From contig NZ_MRDM01000010.1 of assembly GCF_002008165.1 (NCBI RefSeq), positions 554,541-618,540 of the forward strand: a stretch of DNA of 64,000 nt, written 5' to 3'. Position numbers and translations under genes: made by a program. This document shows, in pieces, positions 34,983-43,382 of this stretch. This DNA is from Rhizobium laguerreae. GTDB lineage: Bacteria > Pseudomonadota > Alphaproteobacteria > Rhizobiales > Rhizobiaceae. Below the pieces are notes generated by a model. The model made no database searches and was not told where the DNA came from. It saw only the letters and a program-made list of their open reading frames with translations. Every line of letters starts with the position of its first letter. Positions within the stretch are counted from its first letter, which is position 1.

Positions 34983-35357
34983 GGAAATGTCACCCGATTG
35001 ACGGGGCGTGCTCGCGCGCCCGGTGCTTTTGAAATCAATTGCTGCAGAAAAAGCGCTGCTTCAATATCGCGGTTTAGGGATTACGTTTGGGCTGACGCTT
35101 GCATCATGCGATCGGCTGGCGGGGTCCGATGTCGTCGCAACAAATAAGAGGCGATATTCTTTAATTCCGCGCTAACACGAGGCGGCGGTTGGCTATGATT
35201 TTTAGGGGCTGAGAGGTTGCATTTTAACCGAGCGCGTATGAGAGGCACCGAGGATCAAGTCTCGGAGCGCCGGCATTCATATTCCCCGCCACGCGTGACT
35301 CTGATACATCTTGCCGACGCCGCACGCTTCGCGCTTAACCCAGAGACCACGATCACG
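34983..35357. other. intergenic region between divergent chemoreceptor and binding-protein genes
   Basis: About 375 bases that should hold both promoters. A frame continues open upstream of the binding-protein start, but lacks a signal peptide at its beginning, so the start at 35358 was preferred. No clear palindrome or RNA gene was seen. Confidence 0.35.
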
Positions 35358-36233
35358 ATGATGCAATCCAAGCTGGCATCCCTGACTCTGAAGGGTTTTT
35401 TCACGCTCGGCCTGTTTTTCGGCGCGCTGCTTTCAAGTTTTGCCGCGTCGGCCCAGCAGGCTGCACCTTCGCTGCCGCTGCTCTTCGATGCGCGCGAACG
35501 CCTTGCGAGGCCCGATCTCTCCTCTCTGGTCCGCCTGCGCTTCCTGACCTCGGTCGATTTCCCGCCCTTCAATTTCAGCGATCAGAACGGCAAGCTTTCC
35601 GGTTTCAATGTCGACCTCGCCCGCGAAATCTGCAGTGAGTTGGAGATTTCAGACAAGTGCCAGATCCAGGCGCTCCCCTTTACCGACCTCAGGGATGCGC
35701 TCGCCGCCTCACAGGGCGATGCCATCATCGCCGGTCTTGCCGTGACCCCGGAGCTGCGCCGGCAATTCGTCTTCTCCAGACCTTATCTGATGCTGCCGGC
35801 GCGCTTCGTGCGCAATCTCGCCGTGCCGCTTGACGGAAAGACCGCTGCCGCGCTTTCCAGCCATCCGGTCGGCGTCGTCAGGGGGACGGTGCATGAGGCG
35901 ATGCTGGCCGCCTTCTTCCCCACGCTCAAGGCCGAGCCGTTCGATACGAAGGACGCTCTGCTTGCGGCGCTCAAGGACCGCAAGGTCGATGCCGCCTTTG
36001 CCGATGCGCTGCAGCTTTCCTTCTGGGTCTCTTCGCCGGCCTCGGCCAAATGCTGCGCGCTGTTCGACGGCCCCTATCTCTCCGAGCATTTCCTCGGCGA
36101 GGGCATGACGATCATGCTGCGGCAGAAGGACAGCGTGCTGACGGCAGCCATCGACCACGCGCTCGCCACGCTGTCGCGCAACGGCCGCCTCCAGGAAATC
36201 TATCTGCGTTATTTCCCCTACGGGCTTTATTGA
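35358..36233 (+). CDS. periplasmic amino-acid-type solute-binding protein (SBP family 3)
   Basis: Residues 1-33 are a signal peptide (MMQSKLASLTLKGFFTLGLF...ASAQQ). The mature domain begins LRFLTSVDFPPFNFSDQNGKLSGFNVDLAREIC, the family 3 signature of polar amino acid-binding proteins, and continues with GDAIIAGLAVTPELRRQFVFS and VGVVRGTVHEAML. Total about 291 residues. The ribosome-binding site is weak, and ATG 35361 is equally possible. No permease or ATPase gene is adjacent, so it is an orphan receptor that may serve a transporter elsewhere or act in sensing. The ligand is unknown. Confidence 0.83.
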   Translation: MMQSKLASLTLKGFFTLGLFFGALLSSFAASAQQAAPSLPLLFDARERLARPDLSSLVRLRFLTSVDFPPFNFSDQNGKLSGFNVDLAREICSELEISDKCQIQALPFTDLRDALAASQGDAIIAGLAVTPELRRQFVFSRPYLMLPARFVRNLAVPLDGKTAAALSSHPVGVVRGTVHEAMLAAFFPTLKAEPFDTKDALLAALKDRKVDAAFADALQLSFWVSSPASAKCCALFDGPYLSEHFLGEGMTIMLRQKDSVLTAAIDHALATLSRNGRLQEIYLRYFPYGLY

Positions 36234-36257
36234 AGCCGCAGTCCAAATTGCTCGCCT

Positions 36258-36671
36258 TCAGCCCCTGCGGAAGCGCGCAATCGCACTGCGCTCGATCGCC
36301 GCGCAGGTGAGCTTGTCGAGGCCGAGCCGATCGCGCAGCAGGCTGAGCAGCCGCAACTCCTCCGCCTTGACCGAGAGATCGGCGGATGCCACCTCGACGG
36401 CCAGCGCATAGGCCGTGTCGTAGAGCTTTGCGGGCAGGGTATCGCGCACGGTTTCGAGGACGACGTCGAGGCCTTCCGGCCCGGCCAGCAGCGCGGCGCA
36501 GTCGCGCGCCACCGAAATCAGCTTGTCGTCATCGAAGTCCCGGAAAACCGGCAGGAATCCGATCAATTGGCCGATCCTTGTCATCTCCCTGTCGTTCATC
36601 GTGCTGTCGACGGCGGATGCCATCACCATCACGTAGATCAGCGCATCATGGGCGGAAAGCGGCTTGTTCAT
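36258..36671 (-). CDS. TerB-like (tellurite resistance B fold) protein
   Basis: A 137-residue, all-helical cytoplasmic protein. HDALIYVMVMASAVDSTMNDREMTRIGQL and AYALAVEVASADLSVKAEELRLLSLL are the paired acidic helix motifs of the TerB/DjlA-type fold, which binds metal ions. The name reflects homology; tellurite resistance itself is not implied, because no other ter genes are present. GGAATC precedes the ATG. It is convergent with the solute-binding protein gene. Confidence 0.75.
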   Translation of the reverse strand: MNKPLSAHDALIYVMVMASAVDSTMNDREMTRIGQLIGFLPVFRDFDDDKLISVARDCAALLAGPEGLDVVLETVRDTLPAKLYDTAYALAVEVASADLSVKAEELRLLSLLRDRLGLDKLTCAAIERSAIARFRRG

Positions 36672-36772
36672 CTCTGATTCCTTTTTCGGTCAGCCCAGAT
36701 TAGGAATTGGCGACAGCCATTACAAGGGATCGGCCCGATCCGGGCTGTCCGACCACTGTCGTGGCTGCCGGT

Positions 36773-37501
36773 TTAATTGCGGCGCGGGTCATCGCCGTAG
36801 AGGCCTTTTCCCGCCTGCCTGGCCTTTTCGGCGGCGGATGTAAGCGGCGACCCCGCCGTCGGTTCCGCCCAGCCGTTTTCGGCAAGCCATGAGCCGAGAT
36901 CCTCCGTGCCCAGCCGGCAGGCAGTCGTTACGGTTTCCTTCCATTCCACCGTCTCGAGATCGCAGCTGACGCTGCGGTTGCGCAACAGCAGGCGCAGCGC
37001 CGTCTTCGCCATCATGCCGCAGGGCCATTGCCGGCCCGCCGGCCCGCATATCCTGTCGACCGGCGTCGGCACGATGCCGGCAAGCTGAAGCCGGCGCTTG
37101 CCGAAAGAAAGAATGCCGGCATTGTCGGCCATCGGCCGCGCCAGGTCCACCGCCTTTTTCGCAGCCGGACTTGGCGTTGCCCCGGCCGGAGTCTCCGCTT
37201 GTTGCGGTGCATCGGCCGGTTTGGGTGCCCCGCCGTCGCCCGGGTCGGGGGAGGGGGGAGCCGCCGGAGAGGGCGGAGCCTTTGGCTCCACTGAGCGAGC
37301 GATCATTTCGGCACGGTCGTCCGAGATTGTCGCACGTTCGCCGGCTTCGGGAGCAGCATCCGCCGCTGCCGTCGCCGTCTCCTCTGCGGACATCGTCTCT
37401 TCGCCGGCCATGCCGCCGCCAAGCCTTGCTTGGCCTGCCAGCAGCAGGCCGGCCACCACCGCCATCCCCGTGATACCTGTGATGAAGGCGGCAGGGCGCA
37501 T
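36773..37501 (-). CDS. thermonuclease-fold (SNase-like) membrane-anchored protein
   Basis: A 242-residue protein with an N-terminal membrane anchor or signal (about 5-25), a long Pro/Ala/Glu-rich linker (about 35-120) and a C-terminal domain of about 110 residues resembling staphylococcal-nuclease-like proteins of rhizobia (LAGIVPTPVDRICG, RQWPCGMMAKTALR, TACRLGTEDLGSWLAENGWA, ARQAGKGLYGDD). The catalytic arginine/aspartate set of true thermonucleases is not obvious, so activity is doubtful. It is 11 bases downstream of the S24 repressor-like gene on the same strand, suggesting an operon. Confidence 0.65.
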   Translation of the reverse strand: MRPAAFITGITGMAVVAGLLLAGQARLGGGMAGEETMSAEETATAAADAAPEAGERATISDDRAEMIARSVEPKAPPSPAAPPSPDPGDGGAPKPADAPQQAETPAGATPSPAAKKAVDLARPMADNAGILSFGKRRLQLAGIVPTPVDRICGPAGRQWPCGMMAKTALRLLLRNRSVSCDLETVEWKETVTTACRLGTEDLGSWLAENGWAEPTAGSPLTSAAEKARQAGKGLYGDDPRRN

Positions 37502-37512
37502 GGAATATCTTC

Positions 37513-38190
37513 CTATTGGCTGGCCCAGATGATCCGGGCGATCCAGTCGACGTCGGAAAGCTCGAGAGTGCGGTTGGGATGTTCGGGATTGAGCGACATC
37601 AGCTCGATCGATCGCGTGCTCTGGCGCAGCAGCACCTTGGCCATCACCTCGCCCTCATTTGTGCGCACGACGACGCGGTCGTTGCGGCGCACCTGTGCGC
37701 CGGGCTCGACGATCAGCACGTCGCCGTCGCGATAGAGCGGCATCATACTCTCGCCCTGCACCTCCAGCGCATAGACGCCGGCCTTCTGTGCCGGGGCCGC
37801 CGGAAATTCCACCACGTCCCAGCCTTGGCCGGCCGGAAAGCCGCCATCGTCGAAGAAACCACCGGCGCCCGCCTGGGCGAAGCCGAGCAGGGGGATGGAG
37901 CCGCCTTGCTGGGGAAACGCGCTTTCCTGCGGCGCGGCCAGCTGTTTGGAAAGATCGGCATCCCGCCGCATGAAGGCCAAAAACTCCTCCATGCTTGCCC
38001 CTGTGGCGTCGAGCACTTTGGCGATCGATTCCGTCGAGGGCCAGCGCAGCCGCCCGTCGGCGGAAAGCCGTTTCGATTTGTTGAACGAGGTCGGGTCGAG
38101 GCCGGCGCGCCGCGCAAGACCGGAGGGCGTCAGCTCGTGCCGTTCGGCAAGCCTGTCGAGCGCTTCCCAGATCTGGTCGTGTGACAGCAT
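37513..38190 (-). CDS. XRE-type regulator with S24 (LexA/CI-like) peptidase domain
   Basis: A 225-residue protein. Residues about 1-70 form a helix-turn-helix (DRLAERHELTPSGLARRAGLDPTSFNKSKR); residues about 115-220 form an S24 domain with the catalytic serine in QGESMMPLYRDGD and the lysine in GEVMAKVLLRQ. Such proteins are C2/CI-type repressors that may self-cleave under RecA stimulation. I recall MLSHDQIW as the start of rhizobial members, so the ATG at 38190 was chosen although its ribosome-binding site is weak. No other phage gene is nearby. Confidence 0.82.
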   Translation of the reverse strand: MLSHDQIWEALDRLAERHELTPSGLARRAGLDPTSFNKSKRLSADGRLRWPSTESIAKVLDATGASMEEFLAFMRRDADLSKQLAAPQESAFPQQGGSIPLLGFAQAGAGGFFDDGGFPAGQGWDVVEFPAAPAQKAGVYALEVQGESMMPLYRDGDVLIVEPGAQVRRNDRVVVRTNEGEVMAKVLLRQSTRSIELMSLNPEHPNRTLELSDVDWIARIIWASQ

Positions 38191-38315
38191 GCGCGCGATT
38201 CCGTCGCGGCTTATTTCAACGCCGCGCTTCAACCCGGCGGAATATTAATCGAGCGTGCCGTCTGAGTAAAGATGGAAGAGGAATAAAATCCTGTTTCCAA
38301 AGGGAAATGTATCGC

Positions 38316-38963
38316 TCAGGCGACCATCGCCATATTGATCTTGCCGAGCTGGATGACGGCCTGCGTCCGGCTGTCGACGTCGAGTTTCAGCAGGATCGCC
38401 GACACATGCGCCTTGATCGTCGCCTCGGAAACGCCGAGTTCGTAGGCGATCTGTTTGTTCAGCAACCCTTCGCCGAGCATGGTCAGCACCCGGCTCTGCT
38501 GCGGCGTCAGCGTATGCAGGCGGTGGATCAGGTCGGCGACGTCGGGATCCTGCTCCTGCCCGTCGCGATAGCTTTCCGGCGTGGCGATGTCGCCGGCAAG
38601 CACCGTCTGGATGCTGCGGCGGATGTCCTCGATGCCGGCGGATTTCGAAATGAAGCCGGAAGCGCCGAGTTCCAGCGCCCGGCGGATGGTCGTCGCATCG
38701 TCGGTCGCCGAGACAATAACGATCGGCAGGCTTGCGAATTCGGAGCGCAACGCCATCAGGCCGGAAAAGCCGCTGACGCCGGGCATGGCGAGATCGAGCA
38801 GCATCAGGTCGGCATCCGCATGGGCGCCAGCTGCCCGGCGCGCGGCAGCGAAATCCCCGGCTTCGACGATCGACTGCCGGCCTTCCATGCCGATCACCGC
38901 CTGGCGCAGCGCGTCACGGAAAAGCGGATGATCGTCCGCAATGATAATGGTCTGTTCCTGCAT
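38316..38963 (-). CDS. NarL/FixJ-family response regulator (orphan)
   Basis: A 215-residue two-domain regulator: receiver domain with ADDHPLFRDALR, phospho-acceptor in DLMLLDLAMPGVSG and the lysine in GFISKSAG; then a LuxR-type DNA-binding domain LTPQQSRVLTMLGEGLLNKQIAYELGVS...IKAHVSAILLKL. GGGAGGGAG lies six bases before the ATG at 38963, which fixes the start. No sensor kinase is adjacent, so its partner must be encoded elsewhere. Confidence 0.9.
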   Translation of the reverse strand: MQEQTIIIADDHPLFRDALRQAVIGMEGRQSIVEAGDFAAARRAAGAHADADLMLLDLAMPGVSGFSGLMALRSEFASLPIVIVSATDDATTIRRALELGASGFISKSAGIEDIRRSIQTVLAGDIATPESYRDGQEQDPDVADLIHRLHTLTPQQSRVLTMLGEGLLNKQIAYELGVSEATIKAHVSAILLKLDVDSRTQAVIQLGKINMAMVA

Positions 38964-39055
38964 CGAAAACTCCCTCCCAAGAGCCCGATCATGCCCTGCA
39001 TGCGACGCCAGCCCTCCGCGTTGCATGCCGGCTTGCTCATGCTGACTATATCAGA

Positions 39056-39454
39056 TCAAGTCTTCTGCGGAAGGGGATTGGTGTTTTCCTCGGCCTGGAA
39101 CTCCTTCACCATCCCCATGAAACTCTTCATCATCCGCTCCATGATGCTGATCGAACGGTCGACCTCGGCATCGCTCGGCAGCGCACGCTGGATAACGCCG
39201 CCTTGTTCGAGCGCCGTCACCCGCTTCGCCAGCCGGTCGAGTTCGTCCTCATAGGCCGCCCGCTCGTCGGCCGCCATCCGGCAGACGAGGGCGCCATCCT
39301 TGTCCTGGCAGATCGACATCGCGCCGGTCTGCCGGTCGAGCCGGACGAAATGGTCGCCGCTCTTCTCCAGCTGAAAGCGGCTTGCATCCGCTTCGGCCGC
39401 CGCGGCCGCCAACGGCATCAGAAAAATGCCAAGCGTGATAACGAATGCCTTCAT
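39056..39454 (-). CDS. hypothetical exported protein (132 aa)
   Basis: Signal peptide at about residues 1-20 (MKAFVITLGIFLMPLAAAAAE). The mature part contains FQLEKSGDHFVRLDRQTGAMSIC and a second cysteine in GALVCRM, then a helical, charged C-terminus (ERAAYEDELDRLAKRVTALEQ) likely to form a coiled coil. Two cysteines in a short beta-rich region suggest a disulfide in the periplasm. I know similar proteins in rhizobia without function. Confidence 0.65.
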   Translation of the reverse strand: MKAFVITLGIFLMPLAAAAAEADASRFQLEKSGDHFVRLDRQTGAMSICQDKDGALVCRMAADERAAYEDELDRLAKRVTALEQGGVIQRALPSDAEVDRSISIMERMMKSFMGMVKEFQAEENTNPLPQKT

Positions 39455-39473
39455 CGTTTCATCCTCCGGATTT

Positions 39474-39533
39474 TCTGGAGCATGATGCCGAAAAGTGTGC
39501 GCGGTTTTCGGACGACATCATGCTCCAATTCTG
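39474..39533. repeat. rhizobial palindromic intergenic element
   Basis: An inverted repeat: GGAGCATGATGCCGAAAAG on the left and GTTTTCGGACGACATCATGC + TCC on the right, about 50 bases in all. I recognise this palindrome from many intergenic regions in Rhizobium; the naming is from memory. It separates divergent genes and may also form an RNA hairpin. Confidence 0.65.
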
Positions 39534-39626
39534 TTCCAGCTGTCCCGTTTTTCGGCGCCGGGGCGTGGACATCGCCGTCTCTTTCCGGCAAAGCCTCGTG
39601 ACCAAGGAACAGCCTATCGTGAGGCC

Positions 39627-39983
39627 ATGATGACCCTGACACCGACCCTTTACAAGATCGTGACGGAAACGCTCTGGCAGCAAGCCAGACAAACCGGCAC
39701 TTTTCATGGCGCCGGCATCGATCTCAAGGACGGCTTTATCCATTTCTCGACGGCGGACCAGGTAAAGCAGACCGCCGCGCTGCATTTTGCCGGCCAGTCC
39801 GGCCTGCTGCTGATTGCCGTCGATAGCAGCCGCTTCGCCGACAAGCTGGTCTTCGAGCCCTCGCGCGGCGGCGATCTTTTCCCGCATCTTTACGCCGATC
39901 TGCCGCTTGCGGCCGTGCTCTGGGAGGTGCTGCTGCCGCTTGACGAAGCCGGCGCCCATATCTTCCCGGAGCTCGCGCCATGA
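39627..39983 (+). CDS. DUF952 family protein
   Basis: A 118-residue cytoplasmic protein. LYKIVTETLWQQA, GIDLKDGFIHFSTADQVKQTAALHF and DLFPHLYADLPLAAVLWE are the conserved blocks of DUF952, with a conserved histidine in FIHFSTA. GAGG precedes the ATG. It overlaps pyrD by four bases (ATGA), so the two are translationally coupled; this DUF952-pyrD pairing is frequent in Rhizobiales as I recall. The biochemical function is unknown. Confidence 0.85.
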   Translation: MMTLTPTLYKIVTETLWQQARQTGTFHGAGIDLKDGFIHFSTADQVKQTAALHFAGQSGLLLIAVDSSRFADKLVFEPSRGGDLFPHLYADLPLAAVLWEVLLPLDEAGAHIFPELAP

Positions 39984-41068
39984 TCGATCCCTTCAAGCGT
40001 CTCGCCCGCAAGGGTCTCTTCCTGTTCGATCCGGAAACCGCGCACGGCATGTCCATCGCCGCCTTGAAATCCGGCCTTGTGCCCACCTGCCAGCTGACGC
40101 CTGATCCGCGCCTGCGCCAGACCGTTGCCGGCCTAACCTTCGAAAATCCGCTCGGCATGGCCGCCGGCTACGACAAGAATGCCGAGGTGCCGGAGGCGCT
40201 CCTGAAGCTCGGTTTCGGCTTTACCGAGATCGGCACGGTGACACCGAAGCCGCAATCGGGCAATCCGCGCCCGCGCATCTTCCGCCTGGTGGAGGATGAA
40301 GCCGTCATCAACCGTCTCGGCTTCAACAATGAAGGCCATGATGCCGCCTTCGGGCGCCTCACCGCGTTGAGGGGCGGCGGCATGGTCGGCGTCAATATCG
40401 GCGCCAACAAGGACAGCGAGGATCGCATCGCCGATTACGCCGCCGGCATCCGCCGCTTCTATTCCGTCGCGCGCTATTTCACCGCTAACATCTCCTCGCC
40501 GAACACGCCCGGTCTGCGCGATCTGCAGGGGCGCGAAAGCCTTGCGGTGCTGCTGTCATCAGTGCTTGCGGCACGCGACGAGATGGCGGGGACATCCGGC
40601 CGGAAGATCCCGGTCTTTCTGAAGATCGCGCCTGATCTGACCGAGGAAGGCATGGACGATATCGCCGCGGAAGCGCTCTCGCATGCGCTCGACGGGCTGA
40701 TCGTCTCCAACACCACGCTGTCGCGCAACGGCCTTAAGGATCAGCGCCAGGCGAAGGAGGCGGGCGGTCTCTCCGGCGTGCCGCTCTTCGAAAAGTCGAC
40801 GGCCGTGCTCGCCAGGATGCGCAAGCGCGTCGGCCCTGATCTGCCGATCATCGGCGTCGGAGGCGTGTCCTCGGCCGAGACCGCGCTGGAGAAGATCAGG
40901 GCGGGTGCCGATCTCGTCCAGCTCTATTCTTGCATGGTCTATGAGGGGCCAGGCCTGGCCGGCGATATCGTCCGCGGCCTGTCGAAACTCCTGGACCGCG
41001 AAAAGGCCGGCTCGATCCGCGACCTGCGCGATACCAGACTGGATTATTGGGCGGCGCGAAAGGTCTGA
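39980..41068 (+). CDS. pyrD: dihydroorotate dehydrogenase (quinone), class 2
   Basis: Membrane-associated flavoenzyme oxidising dihydroorotate to orotate with quinone in pyrimidine synthesis. The N-terminal amphipathic helix (about residues 1-30, FKRLARKGLFLFDPETAHGMSI) marks class 2. FENPLGMAAGYDKNAE, FTEIGTVTPKPQ, TANISSPNTPGLR with the catalytic serine, and GVGGVSSAETALEKIRAGADLVQLYS bind FMN and substrate. 362 residues, full length. Its 3' end overlaps the convergent MATE gene by 25 bases. Confidence 0.95.
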   Translation: MIDPFKRLARKGLFLFDPETAHGMSIAALKSGLVPTCQLTPDPRLRQTVAGLTFENPLGMAAGYDKNAEVPEALLKLGFGFTEIGTVTPKPQSGNPRPRIFRLVEDEAVINRLGFNNEGHDAAFGRLTALRGGGMVGVNIGANKDSEDRIADYAAGIRRFYSVARYFTANISSPNTPGLRDLQGRESLAVLLSSVLAARDEMAGTSGRKIPVFLKIAPDLTEEGMDDIAAEALSHALDGLIVSNTTLSRNGLKDQRQAKEAGGLSGVPLFEKSTAVLARMRKRVGPDLPIIGVGGVSSAETALEKIRAGADLVQLYSCMVYEGPGLAGDIVRGLSKLLDREKAGSIRDLRDTRLDYWAARKV

Positions 41069-42390
41069 TCGGCCCGCGGCTTGACGAGCATCGCCATGAA
41101 GAAACCGCGGAAGAGCAGGAAGGCGTTCATCGCCAGCCAGAGACCGTGATTGCCGAAGAGCGGCACGAAGGCCGCGAGCATCAGGAGATAGCCTGCAAAA
41201 GAGATCAGCATCCGGTTACGCATGTCGGCCGACCATGTGGCACCGATGAAGACCCCGTCCATCAGGAAGGCGAGTGCGCCGGTCAGGCCCGTCACCGCCG
41301 CCCAGGGCAGATAAATCTCTGCCGCCTGCCGCACCTCGGGTGAGGTCGTCAGCACCGAGATCAGCCAGGTGCCGGCGAGGAAGAAGAAGGCCGAGCCGAT
41401 CGCCGCCAGCCCGAAGGACCACAAGATCGTCAGCTTCATCCCGCGGTCGAAGGCCGGCCGGTAATGCGCGCCGATCGCCCGGCCGGCGATCTGTTCGGCG
41501 GCATTGGCAAGCCCGTCGAGATAATAGCCGGACAGCAGAAAGAAATTCATCAGCACGGCATTGGCGGCAAGCGTCACCGCGCCGAAGCTGGTGCCGATCC
41601 GCGTCATGACGGTATAGGCGCCGAGCAGCACGAAGGTACGGATCAGGATGTCGCGGTTGAGGGCGAAAAGCTCGGCCAGCCGGTGCCGGGAAAAGACCTC
41701 CGCCCATTGAGGCCGCTCGGCCTTGTTAAAGCCGCTGAGTACGATGAAAAGTCCGGCAAGCGCGCCGACGGTTTCGCCAGCCATTGTGCCCCAGGCGACC
41801 CCGGCTACGCCCCAGCCGAGCGTCAGGCCGAGATAGATGGAGAGCACGATGTTGATGCCGTTGATGATTGCCTGCAGCAGCAGCCCGATACTGCCCTGGC
41901 CGCGCCCGAGCACGAAACCGAGGATGGCGTAATTCGCCAGTGCCGCCGGTGCTGCCAGGATGCGGATCGAAAAATAGGTGCTGGTCGCCTCTGCAATCGG
42001 CCCATGCGCGCCCATCAGCCTCAGCCCGGCGGTGATCAGCAGGGGCGAAAGGCAGAGCAGCGCCAGACCGCAGCCGAGCGCCGAAATCATCGCCCGGGAA
42101 AAGACCGCCTGCTGCTCGTGCTGGTCCCGCCGGCCATAGGCCTGCGCCGTCAGCCCTGTCGTCGAGGCGCGTAGGAAGTTGAAACTGCCCATGATGAGAT
42201 CGAAGAGCATGGCGCCGATCGCCAGTCCCGCAAGCGCTTCCGGGTCGCCCATATGACCGACGACGGCAGTGTTCGTCAGCCCGAGCAGCGGCGTCGTCAG
42301 AAAGCCGAGCATCATCGGAATGGCAATCGACAGCACCATCAGGTGCGTCACGTCGAATGCCAGCGCATTGTCGTTGGTTCTGCTATCCAT
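41044..42390 (-). CDS. MATE family efflux transporter
   Basis: A 448-residue inner-membrane protein with 12 hydrophobic segments in two homologous halves, the MATE layout (DinF-like branch). The first half shows PLLGLTNTAVVGHMGDPEALAGLAIG, the second SFGAVTLAANAVLMNFFLLSGYYLDGLANAAEQ, typical of Na+/H+-coupled multidrug exporters. The coding end runs 25 bases into the convergent pyrD gene. The substrate is not predictable. Confidence 0.9.
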   Translation of the reverse strand: MDSRTNDNALAFDVTHLMVLSIAIPMMLGFLTTPLLGLTNTAVVGHMGDPEALAGLAIGAMLFDLIMGSFNFLRASTTGLTAQAYGRRDQHEQQAVFSRAMISALGCGLALLCLSPLLITAGLRLMGAHGPIAEATSTYFSIRILAAPAALANYAILGFVLGRGQGSIGLLLQAIINGINIVLSIYLGLTLGWGVAGVAWGTMAGETVGALAGLFIVLSGFNKAERPQWAEVFSRHRLAELFALNRDILIRTFVLLGAYTVMTRIGTSFGAVTLAANAVLMNFFLLSGYYLDGLANAAEQIAGRAIGAHYRPAFDRGMKLTILWSFGLAAIGSAFFFLAGTWLISVLTTSPEVRQAAEIYLPWAAVTGLTGALAFLMDGVFIGATWSADMRNRMLISFAGYLLMLAAFVPLFGNHGLWLAMNAFLLFRGFFMAMLVKPRADQTFRAAQ

Positions 42391-42475
42391 GCCTGCCTCG
42401 CCGCTTCGGCGCCGCGCGTTTTCTCAAACGCCCAAAGGACGCCGTACACTTTGAACTGCTGCAGGCGGAATCACC

Positions 42476-42973
42476 TCAGCTGGAAAGCACCATGGCCCAA
42501 TAGGGCAGGTTCCTGGAAGATGTATTATGGGCGACGGCAACGCCAAGGCCGCCATAACGTCCCAGCATGTTTTCCAGGTGATGCGGCGAGTTGATCCAGG
42601 CCGTCACCACGGCATCGACGCTCTGCTGGCCCGACGCGATGTTTTCCGCCGCCGGCAGCCGAACGCCGCTCGCCTTGACGCGCGCGCCGAAACTGTCGGT
42701 TATACCCATCAGATGCGCCATCTTGCCGGCGCTGGCCATGCGTTTTGCCTGGAAAAGAGCGGCAGTGCTCGCCGCCGGATCGACGGCAAGCGGCGGCAGG
42801 CCGTTTTTGGCCCTGAGCTGGTTGACGAGCGGCAGCACGCTCGCCGTCTCGTCCTCGCCGTTTGACGGCGTGCCGGCCATCCGCGGGGTCGTGGTGCAGC
42901 CGGCGATGCCGGCGGCGAGCGCAAGTCCGGAAAGGCGCAGCAGGCCGCGCCTGGAAAGATCGATGGATGTCAT
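42476..42973 (-). CDS. CAP/SCP-domain lipoprotein
   Basis: A 165-residue protein with a SRRGLLRLSG twin-arginine-like signal running into the lipobox AGIAGC. The CAP domain follows: VNQLRAKNGLPPLAVDPAASTAA, AHLMGI, AAENIASGQQSVDAVVTAWINSPHHLENML and YWAMVLSS, the bacterial SCP/PR1 pattern with the conserved E and H residues. Probably anchored in the periplasm; many family members bind or modify envelope components, but the activity is uncertain. It is one base away from the membrane-protein gene upstream. Confidence 0.85.
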   Translation of the reverse strand: MTSIDLSRRGLLRLSGLALAAGIAGCTTTPRMAGTPSNGEDETASVLPLVNQLRAKNGLPPLAVDPAASTAALFQAKRMASAGKMAHLMGITDSFGARVKASGVRLPAAENIASGQQSVDAVVTAWINSPHHLENMLGRYGGLGVAVAHNTSSRNLPYWAMVLSS

Positions 42974-42974
42974 G

Positions 42975-43241
42975 TTACCGGCGGTAGCTGAAAAGACGAA
43001 GGATGATGAAGAGCGGGATGACGATCGTCGCGCCGAGGATCAGATAGTCGCCGACGCGCCCAAGCGCTGAGAAGCCCCGGTACCAGATCTCCAGGATGAA
43101 ATCGCGTATGCCGTAGATGATGCCCCACGGCGTCAGGCCGAAAACGGTCATGACGAAACCGACGATCAGCGACACCACGATAAGCTTTATCAATGTGCGG
43201 CCGATTGAATCGCCGAGGAACCTGTTCGCCTGATCGGACAT
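42975..43241 (-). CDS. small integral membrane protein (DUF6460-like)
   Basis: An 88-residue protein with two or three hydrophobic helices (about 17-37 and 62-82): TLIKLIVVSLIVGFVMTVFGL and VGDYLILGATIVIPLFIILRL, ending in FSYRR. I associate this pattern with DUF6460 of Rhizobiales. The ATG at 43241 has GGAG seven bases upstream. It precedes the CAP-domain gene by one base, so they share an operon. Confidence 0.72.
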   Translation of the reverse strand: MSDQANRFLGDSIGRTLIKLIVVSLIVGFVMTVFGLTPWGIIYGIRDFILEIWYRGFSALGRVGDYLILGATIVIPLFIILRLFSYRR

Positions 43242-43382
43242 AAGCCATCTCCTGTTTGCCCTTGGAATAAGGTCGCGGCGCGGCGCCTGCAAGCCCTTTC
43301 CGGAATTGGCCGCTCCGCCTCTGAAATAGGACTTGAGTTTTTTTGTGGCCGCCGCCAAATGCGGGCGAACCAAGGTCAACTT

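Noticed and set aside
33048..35147. Very long open frame on the plus strand opposite the chemoreceptor gene
   Set aside because: It is the antisense shadow of a high-GC coding sequence. Its translation has no domain logic, and the minus strand is a clear chemoreceptor.
36258..36671. TerB-like gene as a tellurite resistance operon
   Set aside because: No terC, terD, terZ or similar genes are adjacent; only the fold is shared.
37513..38190. S24 repressor-like gene as evidence of a prophage
   Set aside because: No phage structural, replication or integrase gene is nearby; such regulators are common as chromosomal genes.
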